DNA of 35,892 nt. Origin: Gemmatimonadaceae bacterium. Its GTDB lineage: Bacteria > Gemmatimonadota > Gemmatimonadetes > Gemmatimonadales > Gemmatimonadaceae. Numbering within the stretch: position 1 is the first letter of the stretch; each line of letters opens with the position of its first letter. The notes beneath the pieces were generated by a model that saw only the letters and a program-made list of their open reading frames with translations, did not search any database and was not told the DNA's origin. Below, in pieces: positions 1 to 8,142 of the stretch. The stretch spans positions 1-35,892 of the forward strand of contig JACMME010000094.1 in assembly GCA_014379205.1 (NCBI GenBank), written 5' to 3'. Made by a program: the position numbers and the translations under genes.

Positions 1-756
1 CCGAATTGCCTGCTTGCCCCGGTGCAGGTTGTACAGAAGATGCGTTTTGGAGAACGCGGGCGTATCGGATGAGTTCAGATATTTTGGCTCACCCGGCTCA
101 ATAAGGCGACCTCCAAAGCCGGCGTGGCGGCCGCTCGAGTCATGGATTGGAAAAATGACCCGGCCACGAAACCTGGGATGCAGCGTTCCGCTGTCTTCCC
201 GCCGCGCCAGCAGGCCTGCGGCCAGCTGCCTGTCGTCGTCATAGCCCAGCGCGCGCAGGTGTGAGCGTAGCGAATCCGCGTTACGGGACGCGAATCCAAG
301 CTCAAACTCATCAGCATCCTCTCGAGTCAGAGAGCGGGAAGCCAGATAGTCACGTGCGGGCTGACCCTCGCCCTCCTCCCACAAAGTACGGCGGAAAAAT
401 TCGGCAGCCGCCGAGTTCACTTCCCAGAGTGGATCACGCTCGTCCGGCGCACTTGCGCGAGCATCCGTTTCCCGCACCTCGATTCCGGCTCGTTCGGCCA
501 CGTATCGCACTGAGGAAGGCCAATCGAGGCCAAGATGCTTTTGGAGGAAGTTGAATACGTCGCCTCCGGCCTGACACACAAAACAGTAGTAAATCCCTCT
601 TTTCGCGGAAACCGAGAAGTTGCGGTGCTTCCCCTGGTGAAAGGGGCATGGCCCACGGAAATCAGCGCCCATGCGCTTGAGATTCACGTGTTCGCCGATA
701 ATCTGAACAACGTCGGCCGCCTCTCGTACCCTATCGATCGTTTCGGGAGTGATCAT
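1..756 (-). CDS. dnaG: DNA primase DnaG, N-terminal part (runs off left edge)
   Basis: DnaG synthesises the RNA primers for DNA replication at the fork. The frame is open from ATG at 756 to base 1, giving 252 residues and no stop. The N-terminal zinc-binding domain shows CPFH (C37, H40) and CFVC (C58, C61), the CHC2 ribbon that recognises template. The start of the catalytic core follows, with FRGRVIFPI at about 183-191, GFGGR at about 201-205 and PKYLNS, all typical of DnaG. The TOPRIM and helicase-binding parts lie beyond the window. The ATG overlaps the mutS2 stop as ATGA (753-756), so the two are probably translationally coupled. The family assignment is secure. Confidence 0.96.
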   Translation of the reverse strand, partial: MITPETIDRVREAADVVQIIGEHVNLKRMGADFRGPCPFHQGKHRNFSVSAKRGIYYCFVCQAGGDVFNFLQKHLGLDWPSSVRYVAERAGIEVRETDARASAPDERDPLWEVNSAAAEFFRRTLWEEGEGQPARDYLASRSLTREDADEFELGFASRNADSLRSHLRALGYDDDRQLAAGLLARREDSGTLHPRFRGRVIFPIHDSSGRHAGFGGRLIEPGEPKYLNSSDTPAFSKTHLLYNLHRGKQAIR

Positions 757-3140
757 GTTAATTCGGCGACGGTAACGCCGGTTCCTCCCTCGTTCCACGC
801 TCCAAGTCGAAAAGCCCTCACGCGAGAGTCGGACCGTAACATCTCCGCCACGCGGACGCGCAAGGCGCCGGTGCCCTTGCCATGAATTATGCGCAACACC
901 TTGAGATCCGCACGAACGGCGTTGTCGAGTGCCGGCAGGATGACGCTGTCGATCTCGTCCACGCGCAGCCCGCGCAAATCAACGTCGCTCGGCGCGGCAA
1001 CTTCCGGAATGTCTCCGAAAGCGGCGCTAGAGAGCACCTCGACGCGGTGGTCGGCTACTGAAACGAGCGATGATCGCGGCACGGTGAGTTTGAGGCCGCC
1101 AATCGCCACCGTAGCATCGGCTCCCCGAAACTCGATAATTCGCCCATGCCGGCCACCCAGAGTTGCCAGTGCGACAGCCCCGCCTACCGCGAGCTGCGGC
1201 TGAGCCGCATTAACTTCGCCCTGCGGCAAAGGAGTTCCCTGGTTCAGAGCATCAAGGCGCTCGGCTTGCTCTCCGGCTAGTGCCTCTACGTGCCGGCGTG
1301 CTTCCCGCACGGCATCTTCGCGGCCACCTCCAGGCGTTTCGCGCCGAAGCGAGCGCACCACCTGCTCTACTTCTGCACGGGCCTCCAGAAGATAAGACCG
1401 CGCGTCTTCGCGGCCGCGTTTTTCCAGAACGCGCGCCTCTTCCCGAGCGTGACGCTCACGTTCCGCTACAGCGTCCTCGCGCGAGGCGAGGCTTGACGAA
1501 AGGTCCGCGACAGCAGCCTCGCGTTCAGCAAGCTCGGCATCGCGCAACTCCAAACTTGCGAGAAAGGCTCCGATGTCACGTTCGCCTTTCGGCAGGCGCT
1601 CTTCCGCTCGCAACAAGGTCGCGTCCGGCAGACGCAACCGGCGCGCAATGCTCAAGCCGTACGAGCGCCCCGGAATTCCCTTTATTAGCCGATAAGTGGG
1701 CGCCAGAAGCTGTTCGTCAAACTGCAACGAGGCATTCACGACACCCGGAATCTCCGTGGCCAGAAGCTTTAGAGCGCCAAGATGCGTGGTCGCAATGGTG
1801 AGGCTATTGCGACACGTGAGCTCTTCGATTATCGCACCGCCGAGAGCGGCTCCCTCCGTGGGATCGGTACCGGAACCCAGTTCATCAACCAGCACGAGCG
1901 ACTCGGAGGAAGCGCGCTCGAGTATCTCGCCGAGGTTCTTGAGGTGCGCGCTGAAAGTCGACAAGCTCGCCTGGATTGATTGCTCATCTCCGATGTCCGC
2001 GAATACGTCGTCGAACACCGCGACGCCGCTCTCGACCGCGACCGGGGCCGGGATGCCGGCCTGTGTCATGGCCGACAAGAGCCCAATGGCCTTCAGCAGG
2101 ACTGTCTTTCCTCCCGTATTCGGACCGGACAGCAATAACGTTCGCTGTGACGGCTCCATACTCAAGTCGAACGGCACTACGACTCCGCCGCGCGCAAGCA
2201 ACAATGGATGCCGCGCATTCCTGACGGAGAATCCGTCGGATGGGTCGTTCAGAGAGGGGGAGGCACAGTCGAATTCCTGAGCGAAACGTGCGCGGGCATA
2301 CATGCAATCCAGCTCGATGAGCGCTTCCAGTGCATCGGTTAGCGCCAGGTGATGCGGTCGGAGCTGATCGGTAAGGGCACTCAGGATACGCTGTACTTCT
2401 CTCGCCTCGTCAGACTCCAGCTCGCGAATACGGTTCCCAAACTCCACCGCGGCGGGCGGCTCGATGAACAGGGTGCCTCGTGTGGCGGATTCGTCGTGAA
2501 CGATGCCGCCTACGGCGCCGCGGCCTTCGCGGCGGACCGGGATGACGTAACGCCCGTTTCGCACGGTCACCGACATGTCCGCTACCCGCTGGTGTGGCTC
2601 GAGGCGCGCCATGGCTCGTTCGAGGAGCTGGACCAGCTCACCTTGTGCTCCTCGCAACTCCCTTCGGATTCGCCGCAAGTCTGGCGATGCAGTATCCCGA
2701 ACGATTCCGTCAGCATCGATCGCGCGCTCGATCGCTGTTTCTATCACGCGCTCGGTAACCAGACGCCCGGAGTGGTAGGCGAGGACGGCAGTCGCTGCGG
2801 CCGGCCGGCGAGGATCACCGAGTATGTCCTTCGTCAGACGAGACGAACGCAACAGCATTGCTCCCGCTAACAGCTCTATAGGAGACCAGACGCTTCCAGC
2901 CGCTCGAAGACGCTTGAGGGGAGCAGAGATGTCGGGTACGGGCTCCATGCGCCATGGTACGTCCGAGGAAGTCAGGGCGCGCGCCGCCGTCACTAGCTGG
3001 TGCTCCGCGGTAATCCAGGAGCGATCGGAACGCGGAGCGAGCTCCCGAACGCGAGCGGCGCCAAGATCGGACGACGCGCGCTCAGCGACGAGCGCCAGCA
3101 CGCGTGAAAACTCCAGAACGCCGAGTGCGTGCTCGTTCAT
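753..3140 (-). CDS. mutS2: Endonuclease MutS2 (MutS family ATPase with Smr domain)
   Basis: MutS2 proteins bind branched DNA or stalled, collided ribosomes and either suppress recombination or split ribosomes; they do not act in mismatch repair. The 795-residue product has the MutS lever/clamp region, Walker A GPNTGGKT at 339-346, a Walker B region (LVLVDELGSGTDP), a long charged coiled coil, and a C-terminal Smr domain beginning VDLRG with the HGKGTGALR loop near the end. Usual family length is about 780. I chose ATG at 3140, because the 16 extra residues from a TTG at 3188 are unlike the family and MNEHALGVLEF matches a normal start. No strong ribosome binding site is visible. It lies 164 nt downstream of the YqeY gene. 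Confidence 0.96.
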   Translation of the reverse strand: MNEHALGVLEFSRVLALVAERASSDLGAARVRELAPRSDRSWITAEHQLVTAARALTSSDVPWRMEPVPDISAPLKRLRAAGSVWSPIELLAGAMLLRSSRLTKDILGDPRRPAAATAVLAYHSGRLVTERVIETAIERAIDADGIVRDTASPDLRRIRRELRGAQGELVQLLERAMARLEPHQRVADMSVTVRNGRYVIPVRREGRGAVGGIVHDESATRGTLFIEPPAAVEFGNRIRELESDEAREVQRILSALTDQLRPHHLALTDALEALIELDCMYARARFAQEFDCASPSLNDPSDGFSVRNARHPLLLARGGVVVPFDLSMEPSQRTLLLSGPNTGGKTVLLKAIGLLSAMTQAGIPAPVAVESGVAVFDDVFADIGDEQSIQASLSTFSAHLKNLGEILERASSESLVLVDELGSGTDPTEGAALGGAIIEELTCRNSLTIATTHLGALKLLATEIPGVVNASLQFDEQLLAPTYRLIKGIPGRSYGLSIARRLRLPDATLLRAEERLPKGERDIGAFLASLELRDAELAEREAAVADLSSSLASREDAVAERERHAREEARVLEKRGREDARSYLLEARAEVEQVVRSLRRETPGGGREDAVREARRHVEALAGEQAERLDALNQGTPLPQGEVNAAQPQLAVGGAVALATLGGRHGRIIEFRGADATVAIGGLKLTVPRSSLVSVADHRVEVLSSAAFGDIPEVAAPSDVDLRGLRVDEIDSVILPALDNAVRADLKVLRIIHGKGTGALRVRVAEMLRSDSRVRAFRLGAWNEGGTGVTVAELT

Positions 3141-3304
3141 GTGGCCTGCGGAACGCTGGAAAGGTCGGAGCGGCAGCTGCGCCCGCAATGCCGGTGCCTG
3201 CTGTGCGATGCGAGATTCCCGATTGATACTGAGGGATTGCCGGGAGCCGGGCGCCGGTCACTGCGCCTCGATTGAACGGAACTGTGAGAACGGCGATGCA
3301 CGCG

Positions 3305-3745
3305 TCAGCTCCGTTTTCCCAACTCCTCGCGCGCAATGGCGTTAATTCTCGAGCCCTCGGCGCGCGCTCTGAACGAGGCCATTGCTTTCATGACCGCGCC
3401 GATGTTGGAAGCACCATCGGCCATGGCGGCCTGCACGCCGGCGCGCACTTCGTCATCGCTTGCGGAAGCCGGCAGATAGTGCTCGAGTAGCACCGCCTCG
3501 GCGCGCTCCTTATCCGCCAGATCAACGCGTTTGCCCGCCTCGAACATCTCAATTGATTCGCGTCTGCGCTTGATGGATTTGCGCAATACGTCGAATACAT
3601 CTTCGTCAACAGGTTCGCGGCGAAGCTCTATCTTCTTGTTCTTGATGTCTGCGAGAATAGTTCCCAGAACAAGAGTCGCGGATTTGTCACGCGCTTTGCG
3701 CGCGACGTTGAGATCGGATTGGAGGCGCGCCAGAAGCTCGGACAC
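3305..3745 (-). CDS. GatB/YqeY domain protein
   Basis: A 146-residue protein made entirely of the GatB/YqeY domain, the tRNA-binding tail found on the GatB subunit of the amidotransferase that makes Gln-tRNA(Gln). Free-standing YqeY proteins are widespread and their role is poorly defined, probably tRNA related. Characteristic features are the basic start (ARLQSDLNVARKARDK), IKRRRESIEMF at about 77-87 and GASNIGAVMKAM near residue 120. The start is GTG, immediately preceded by an in-frame TAA, so no longer form is possible; only a weak GAG lies upstream. It is first in a run with mutS2 and dnaG. In many bacteria rpsU sits beside this gene; here it does not. Confidence 0.9.
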   Translation of the reverse strand: MSELLARLQSDLNVARKARDKSATLVLGTILADIKNKKIELRREPVDEDVFDVLRKSIKRRRESIEMFEAGKRVDLADKERAEAVLLEHYLPASASDDEVRAGVQAAMADGASNIGAVMKAMASFRARAEGSRINAIAREELGKRS

Positions 3746-3815
3746 TTAGTAGCTCATTCTACAAGTACGGCAACGTTCGTCCAGGAGGTTCCCAGATTCC
3801 AACCGCCACGAGTGT

Positions 3816-3871
3816 GGTGCCAGGTGCCCGGTGCGCGGTGCCCGGTCGTCACTGCGCGGTGTCCGGTTACC
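3816..3871 (+). repeat. Heptad repeat array A (8 units, GGTGYNC type)
   Basis: Eight consecutive 7-nt units lie in the gap between the HIT and YqeY genes. Units 1-4 and 7 read GGTG plus three variable bases (GGTGCCA, GGTGCCC, GGTGCGC and so on); units 5, 6 and 8 are degenerate (GGTCGTC, ACTGCGC, GGTTACC). A perfect 8-nt inverted repeat, TGCCCGGT at 3839-3846 and ACCGGGCA at 3869-3876, could form a hairpin in the YqeY leader transcript. The unit order resembles array B near 13.1 kb. No coding function is apparent. The rest of the 290-nt gap (3746-4035) holds only the candidate promoter at its HIT end and no recognisable small gene. Confidence 0.7.
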
Positions 3872-4004
3872 GGGCAGGAAGCAGCGCCGAGCCACGAGAA
3901 ATCCGCAATACTCCTTCGCACTCCGATGTTCCGCGATTGGCGCTGCAGGTTCGGTACGATGTTATTGGAATCGACCAACTAGCTCACTGTGAAGAAGCGA
4001 AGAA

Positions 4005-4034
4005 AACTTAGTAAGTGCTCAACGAGGGTGTCAA
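4005..4034 (-). promoter_or_regulatory. Candidate promoter for yqeY-mutS2-dnaG
   Basis: On the minus strand a perfect -35 hexamer TTGACA (4034-4029) is followed after 18 nt by TAAGTT (4010-4005), a weak -10. It begins directly after the HIT stop codon and precedes a leader of about 250 nt that contains heptad array A. The placement fits a separate promoter for the downstream YqeY-MutS2-DnaG run. The -10 match is only partial, so this remains a candidate. Confidence 0.4.
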
Positions 4035-4035
4035 C

Positions 4036-4380
4036 TTACCCCGGCGGCCAGTGGAGCGTTCGACCGCCGAGCAAGTGAAGGTGAACATGGAAAACGGTCT
4101 GACCTGCCGCCGCGTTGGTGTTTATCACAGTGCGGTAGCCGGATTCCGCTATGCCTTCCTTGCGCGCGATCTCCACAGCCAGCAGCGACAATCTACCTAT
4201 CGTCATCGCGTCCGTCGCGTCATTGAGCGAACCGATATGCTCGCGAGGGATGATCAACACGTGCACTGGCGCCTGAGGATTTATATCGCGAAAGGCAATG
4301 CACTCCGGTGTCTCTGCGACGATTGTCGCGGAAATCTCACCACGAACAACGCTGCAGAACAGGCACGGCGATTCACTCAT
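4036..4380 (-). CDS. HIT family nucleotide-binding protein
   Basis: A 114-residue histidine-triad protein of the HINT type, likely a purine nucleoside phosphoramidase or related nucleotide hydrolase in the cytoplasm. The catalytic motif HVHLHLLGGR lies near the C-terminus (about 98-107). CLFCSVVRGEI near the N-terminus provides the CxxC often seen in this subfamily, and PREHIGSLND in the middle is also typical. Two adjacent ATG codons occur at 4383 and 4380. The upstream GGGGAG is 2 nt from the first and 5 nt from the second, so I chose 4380. The start overlaps the end of rsmE by 8 nt, so it is the last gene of the hemW-to-HIT run. Confidence 0.93.
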   Translation of the reverse strand: MSESPCLFCSVVRGEISATIVAETPECIAFRDINPQAPVHVLIIPREHIGSLNDATDAMTIGRLSLLAVEIARKEGIAESGYRTVINTNAAAGQTVFHVHLHLLGGRTLHWPPG

Positions 4381-5119
4381 CATGGCTCCCCGAAACAGTA
4401 AGTGCCGCTCGAATTATCGCCAGGGCGGCGATTCCGGCGGTTTCAAAACGGAGCGTGTGGTCGGCGAGCGACACCGGCTCGAACCCGGCGTCCACAAAAG
4501 CAGAACGCTCGTCCATGTCCATTCCTCCCTCAGGGCCGAGCGCCACTACGGTGGGGGCCTTGAATGTCCGCGAAAGTATTGGTGGCCCACCAGCATCCAG
4601 CAGATAGCGGCGTGATGTAGCGGCCGCAGCGATGGCACGCTCGACAGATGCATCGGGATGCAACGCCGGCAACCAGCTTCCCCCGCACTGCTTCAGCGCG
4701 CCCACCATGCGCGCTCGAATTTTCAACTGGAAGCCTGTTCCCTCACCTCTCGGCGATACGCTGCGAGAGCGACGCCAGATTACCGGACGCCAGCTGGAAG
4801 TTCCCAATTCAACTGCCTTTTCCGCGAGCCAAAGCATCCGGTCGCGGTCAGCAACGGGCACGAGAAAGTGTATCGCCGCGGGCGGCTCGAACAAGGATAC
4901 CTCATCGATGCTTGCCGTTGCCTGTCCCTTTGCAAGTTTCACAAGGTCACCCAGCGCGACGGCGCCCGCACCATCGACGATCCGCACGCGCGCTCCGACA
5001 TCCACGCGGCGAACGCGCGCATGGTGCGCTTCCTCTGCCCCAAGGGTGACGCTCCGGCCGGCTGTAAGCGGCTCGGCGGAAAAAAGAGTTGCTACCGCGG
5101 AGCGATCGATGCGCTCCAC
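4373..5119 (-). CDS. rsmE: 16S rRNA (uracil1498-N3)-methyltransferase RsmE
   Basis: RsmE methylates N3 of U1498 in 16S rRNA of the 30S subunit, using S-adenosylmethionine. The protein has the N-terminal PUA-like domain (HHARVRRVDVGARV) and a C-terminal SPOUT/trefoil-knot domain with KAVELGTSSWRPV, KIRARMVGALKQCGGSWLP, ALGPEGGMDMDE and LRFETAGIAAL, in the order expected for the family. I chose GTG at 5119 because a strong GGAGGGAG lies 4 nt before it. A longer frame to 5155 would overlap prmA by 64 nt and adds non-conserved arginine/glycine-rich sequence. With the chosen start the gene is 248 residues and overlaps the prmA end by 28 nt. Confidence 0.92.
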   Translation of the reverse strand: MERIDRSAVATLFSAEPLTAGRSVTLGAEEAHHARVRRVDVGARVRIVDGAGAVALGDLVKLAKGQATASIDEVSLFEPPAAIHFLVPVADRDRMLWLAEKAVELGTSSWRPVIWRRSRSVSPRGEGTGFQLKIRARMVGALKQCGGSWLPALHPDASVERAIAAAATSRRYLLDAGGPPILSRTFKAPTVVALGPEGGMDMDERSAFVDAGFEPVSLADHTLRFETAGIAALAIIRAALTVSGSHDE

Positions 5120-5919
5120 CAGTCTCCCTCCGTATCCTCGGACTCGAGCACCCACCCTCCGCTCGCCAGCGAATCCACAATGGAAGCCCGCTCTTCCACA
5201 AGCATGCCACTGAGAATAACCTGTCCTCCTTCACTGAGCGCCACGCGCATCACCGGAAGCAGAAGCAGAACCACCGAAGAGATAATGTTCGCCACTATCA
5301 CGCGAACCGGGGCTACGAGCGGGAGCAGCGCGGCCGCGTCGCCCTCCAGCACGGCCACACACTTACTGACGCCGTTCCGCGCTACGTTGTCTTCCGCATT
5401 GCCGATGGCGTCATGGTCGGCTTCGATGGCAAACGCCCGGGAGGCGCCCAGCTTGATCGCCGCGATGGCCAGCACGGCGCTTCCGGCGCCAAGATCCGCC
5501 ACTGCGTCTCCCGGCTTGATTACCCCCTGCATCAGTCGCAGCACCCCGCGCGTCGTTGGATGCTCTCCTGTTCCAAACGCCATCGCAGGATCGATGATAA
5601 TCGTGGAGCGCGTTTCATACCCCTCTCTCACCAACCAGGGGGGTGCGATCACTAGCGAGCCCACGCGCTGAACTCCAACCTGTGTCGTCCACGCGTGATC
5701 CCAGTTGACCTCGCCAAGATCATCGCATACGAGCTCGGCTTCGCAAATGCGCTCGACAGCGCGTCGGACGGCCGCTAGATCGCAGGCTTCGTCCAGAGTG
5801 CTGACGAGGGTGTCTCCATCTTCCTGTACCGCACCCGCGCCGGCGCCGATGATGGCCGCTACGATGGAGTTGCGACCTTCACCAGAAACGCCCGTGACGC
5901 GGATTGCCGTCCACTTCAT
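5092..5919 (-). CDS. prmA: Ribosomal protein L11 methyltransferase PrmA
   Basis: PrmA trimethylates amino groups of ribosomal protein L11. The 275-residue product has an N-terminal substrate-recognition domain (about 1-95), a linker, and a class I SAM-dependent methyltransferase domain. The near-diagnostic motif DPAMAFGTGEHPTT is at 110-123 and the SAM-binding loop DLGAGSAVL at 142-150, followed by the acidic residue of strand 2 (AIEAD) and ANI at motif IV. Length is normal. Its ATG overlaps the dnaJ stop as ATGA (5916-5919), indicating coupling. dnaJ-prmA-rsmE is a common neighbourhood in diverse bacteria. Confidence 0.95.
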   Translation of the reverse strand: MKWTAIRVTGVSGEGRNSIVAAIIGAGAGAVQEDGDTLVSTLDEACDLAAVRRAVERICEAELVCDDLGEVNWDHAWTTQVGVQRVGSLVIAPPWLVREGYETRSTIIIDPAMAFGTGEHPTTRGVLRLMQGVIKPGDAVADLGAGSAVLAIAAIKLGASRAFAIEADHDAIGNAEDNVARNGVSKCVAVLEGDAAALLPLVAPVRVIVANIISSVVLLLLPVMRVALSEGGQVILSGMLVEERASIVDSLASGGWVLESEDTEGDWWSASIAPR

Positions 5920-7052
5920 GCACCCAGCGCATCCTTGACCTTGGACCAGAACCCCTTTGGTTGCGCTGCCAGGGGGCCGTTGGATAACGCACCGAGCTGT
6001 TTGACGAGCTGTGCCTCCGGCTCAGTAATTGATTGCGGTGTCCAGAGCTGCACACGCACGCTCAAATTGCCGGAGCCTTTCGCATTTACCCGTGGAAGGC
6101 CTCGTCCGCGAATCAGGAATACCTGACCACTTTGTGTGCCCGGGGGCACCCGAAGTGAGAAGGGCGAACCCGCCGGCATAGCTACTTCTACATCGGCACC
6201 AAAAACCAGTTGCGGGTAGGTTGCGAGAACTTCGCAATACAGATCTTCACCGTCGCGTTCGAAGCGCTCGTCCTCCGCGACATCAAAAACGACAAGAATA
6301 TCTCCGCGAGTACCCCCCTGAGGACCAACACTGCCTTCGCCGCGCAACGTCATGTACTGTCCGGTCGACACACCGGCGGGGATGGATACCGGTATGGTCC
6401 GCTCCCCTCGTACGCGTCCCTCACCCTTGCATTTCTTGCATGGTGTTTCGAGGACTTTACCCTGGCCGGAACACGTAGGACACGGCGCCACGCTGACGAA
6501 CTGGCCGAAGAAGGAGCGTTGAGCCCGGCGAACTTCGCCACTTCCACTGCAAGTCGTACAGCGCACGGTTTTCGAGCCCGCCTCCGCTCCCGAGCCGGCG
6601 CAACGCTCGCAGGAATCCAGCACCTTGATGGTAAAGGATTTCTGTACCCCGGTGGCGACTTCTGCGAGCGTCAACGGGATGGTGGCCTTGATATCCGCGC
6701 CCGCACGCGGACCGCTCTGGCTGCGCTGTCCACCGAACATGCCTTCGAGGTTACCAAAGCCCCCGAAATCCCGCATGAATATCCCGAGCGCTTCAGACAG
6801 GTCAACGTGATGGAACCCTCCGGCTCCTCCTCCCCGCAGGCCAGCCTCGCCGTACCGGTCGTACGTTGCGCGCTTTCGCGGATCCCGCAGCACGTCGTAC
6901 GCTTCCGTGATCGTCTTGAACTTTTCCTCGGCGTCCTTAGCCCCGTTGTTACGATCGGGGTGGTACTGCATCGCAAGCTTCCGATAGGCTCGCTTTATCG
7001 TGTCGTCCTCCGCATCGCGGGGAACTCCCAGAATTGTATAGAAATCAGACAT
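5916..7052 (-). CDS. dnaJ: Chaperone protein DnaJ
   Basis: DnaJ is the Hsp40 co-chaperone that delivers unfolded proteins to DnaK and stimulates its ATPase. The 378-residue product has a J domain (1-70) with HPD at 31-33, a Gly/Phe-rich linker, four CxxCxGxG zinc repeats (CERCAGSG, CTTCSGSG, CPTCSGQG, CKKCKGEG) and the two C-terminal substrate-binding barrels. It is a type I DnaJ of usual length. It lies 39 nt downstream of hrcA, and the start ATG has no strong Shine-Dalgarno. dnaK and grpE are not in the window. Confidence 0.97.
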   Translation of the reverse strand: MSDFYTILGVPRDAEDDTIKRAYRKLAMQYHPDRNNGAKDAEEKFKTITEAYDVLRDPRKRATYDRYGEAGLRGGGAGGFHHVDLSEALGIFMRDFGGFGNLEGMFGGQRSQSGPRAGADIKATIPLTLAEVATGVQKSFTIKVLDSCERCAGSGAEAGSKTVRCTTCSGSGEVRRAQRSFFGQFVSVAPCPTCSGQGKVLETPCKKCKGEGRVRGERTIPVSIPAGVSTGQYMTLRGEGSVGPQGGTRGDILVVFDVAEDERFERDGEDLYCEVLATYPQLVFGADVEVAMPAGSPFSLRVPPGTQSGQVFLIRGRGLPRVNAKGSGNLSVRVQLWTPQSITEPEAQLVKQLGALSNGPLAAQPKGFWSKVKDALGA

Positions 7053-7091
7053 TTATGTGATCAGGTCGTAGGCGGTCAGTCTTTGAAGTAC

Positions 7092-8129
7092 TCACTCCAA
7101 TAAATCCGTTATGAGCCGAGAGGTGTGAGTGACGAGGGAAATTACTTTTTCGTACGGCATGCGAGTGGGGCCTATAACTCCGATGACGCCAGTAAGCGTT
7201 CCGACATGGTATTCGGATGTCACTATTGTGAGGTTGGCCAGGGACTCTTCATCGTGCTCGCTGCCAATCGTGATCGTGATGCCGGGATGGGCTTCACGCT
7301 TCCGGAGCAGCTCGCCAAGCGCCTGGGGCTGATCCGTCAGCGCCAGCAGTTTTCTGATTTGCTGGCTGCTGGAGAACTCCGGTTGCTCAGCCAGGTGGGA
7401 CGTCTTTCCAAGAAGAATGTCTTGTGTCAAAGGCGTCGGGACGTCGAAGAGCTGATCGCCTTCCTGGATGAAGATGTTTAGCAGCTCGCGTGCGTCCGAA
7501 GATGCTTCCGTGTCACGCAGACGTTCTCCCAATGTCGCCCTGATATCTCGAAGGCTGTGGCCATTGAGCCGTTCGTTCAGTACCAGAGAAACCGCCGCCA
7601 ACGCCGATTCGGCAACGTCGCCAGGCGCTTCAACGAAGATTGTCCGCGCTGGTCCTCCATTCAACCTAAGAACCAGAAGAAGGCGCTCCGCTGACAGCCG
7701 GATAAGCTCCAGCTTCTCCAGAATCAACTCTTCGAATCTGGGGCCCGTCGCAACACCCAATTCCTGCGTCAGCACCCCCAGCATCTGCGCGGCGCGCCGC
7801 AGGATGGTCTCGATCGCAGTTCCTCCCGCCGAAATTTCGCCGCGAAGCCGGTCCGTAGCGAGCACATCCGGCGGGAAGACCCGCATGAGGGAATCCACGT
7901 AAACGCGGTACGCCATGTCGGTTGGAATCCGACCGGCGGAGGTATGAGGATGGAAGAGGTAGCCCTTGTCTTCCAGGTCGCTCATGGTGTTCCGGATCGT
8001 CGCTGGTGAGACGCCCAGGCCGAATCTGCGCGCTATGGTCCGGGAGCCCGCTGGCTCGGCGGATTCCACGTAGGATTGAATTACCGCCTCCAAAACACGG
8101 CGCTCGCGTTCGTTGAGATTGTCCACCAT
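7092..8129 (-). CDS. hrcA: Heat-inducible transcription repressor HrcA
   Basis: HrcA represses heat-shock operons by binding the CIRCE inverted repeat and needs GroEL for activity. The 345-residue product has the N-terminal winged-helix domain (LNERERRVLEAVIQSYVESAEPAGSR, then the recognition region SPATIRNTMSDLE), the conserved GYLFHPHTSAGRIPTD segment, and a GAF-like core ending in VIGPTRMPYEKVISLV. All are typical. It starts 13 nt after hemW, so it is probably cotranscribed. No CIRCE sequence (TTAGCACTC-N9-GAGTGCTAA) is visible before hrcA, dnaJ or hemW, so its targets must lie elsewhere. Confidence 0.96.
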   Translation of the reverse strand: MVDNLNERERRVLEAVIQSYVESAEPAGSRTIARRFGLGVSPATIRNTMSDLEDKGYLFHPHTSAGRIPTDMAYRVYVDSLMRVFPPDVLATDRLRGEISAGGTAIETILRRAAQMLGVLTQELGVATGPRFEELILEKLELIRLSAERLLLVLRLNGGPARTIFVEAPGDVAESALAAVSLVLNERLNGHSLRDIRATLGERLRDTEASSDARELLNIFIQEGDQLFDVPTPLTQDILLGKTSHLAEQPEFSSSQQIRKLLALTDQPQALGELLRKREAHPGITITIGSEHDEESLANLTIVTSEYHVGTLTGVIGVIGPTRMPYEKVISLVTHTSRLITDLLE

Positions 8130-8142
8130 AAGTCTAAAAGTA

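Noticed and set aside
1280-1801. Plus-strand open frames inside mutS2, such as 173 residues at this position
   Set aside because: High-GC shadow frames opposite a well-conserved gene; no family resemblance.
3141-3304. Small gene between yqeY and mutS2
   Set aside because: The frames there (for example the minus frame through 3082-3336) overlap mutS2 and have arginine-rich shadow composition with no ribosome binding site.
3816-3871. Short phased repeats as a CRISPR array
   Set aside because: Units are 7 nt with no spacers and no cas genes nearby.
3746-4035. A small rpsU or other gene hidden in the gap
   Set aside because: No frame on either strand gives the basic, lysine/arginine-rich S21 sequence; the open frames translate the heptad repeats and look random.
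5120-5155. Longer RsmE start at 5155
   Set aside because: It overlaps prmA by 64 nt and lacks a ribosome binding site; GTG at 5119 has a strong one.
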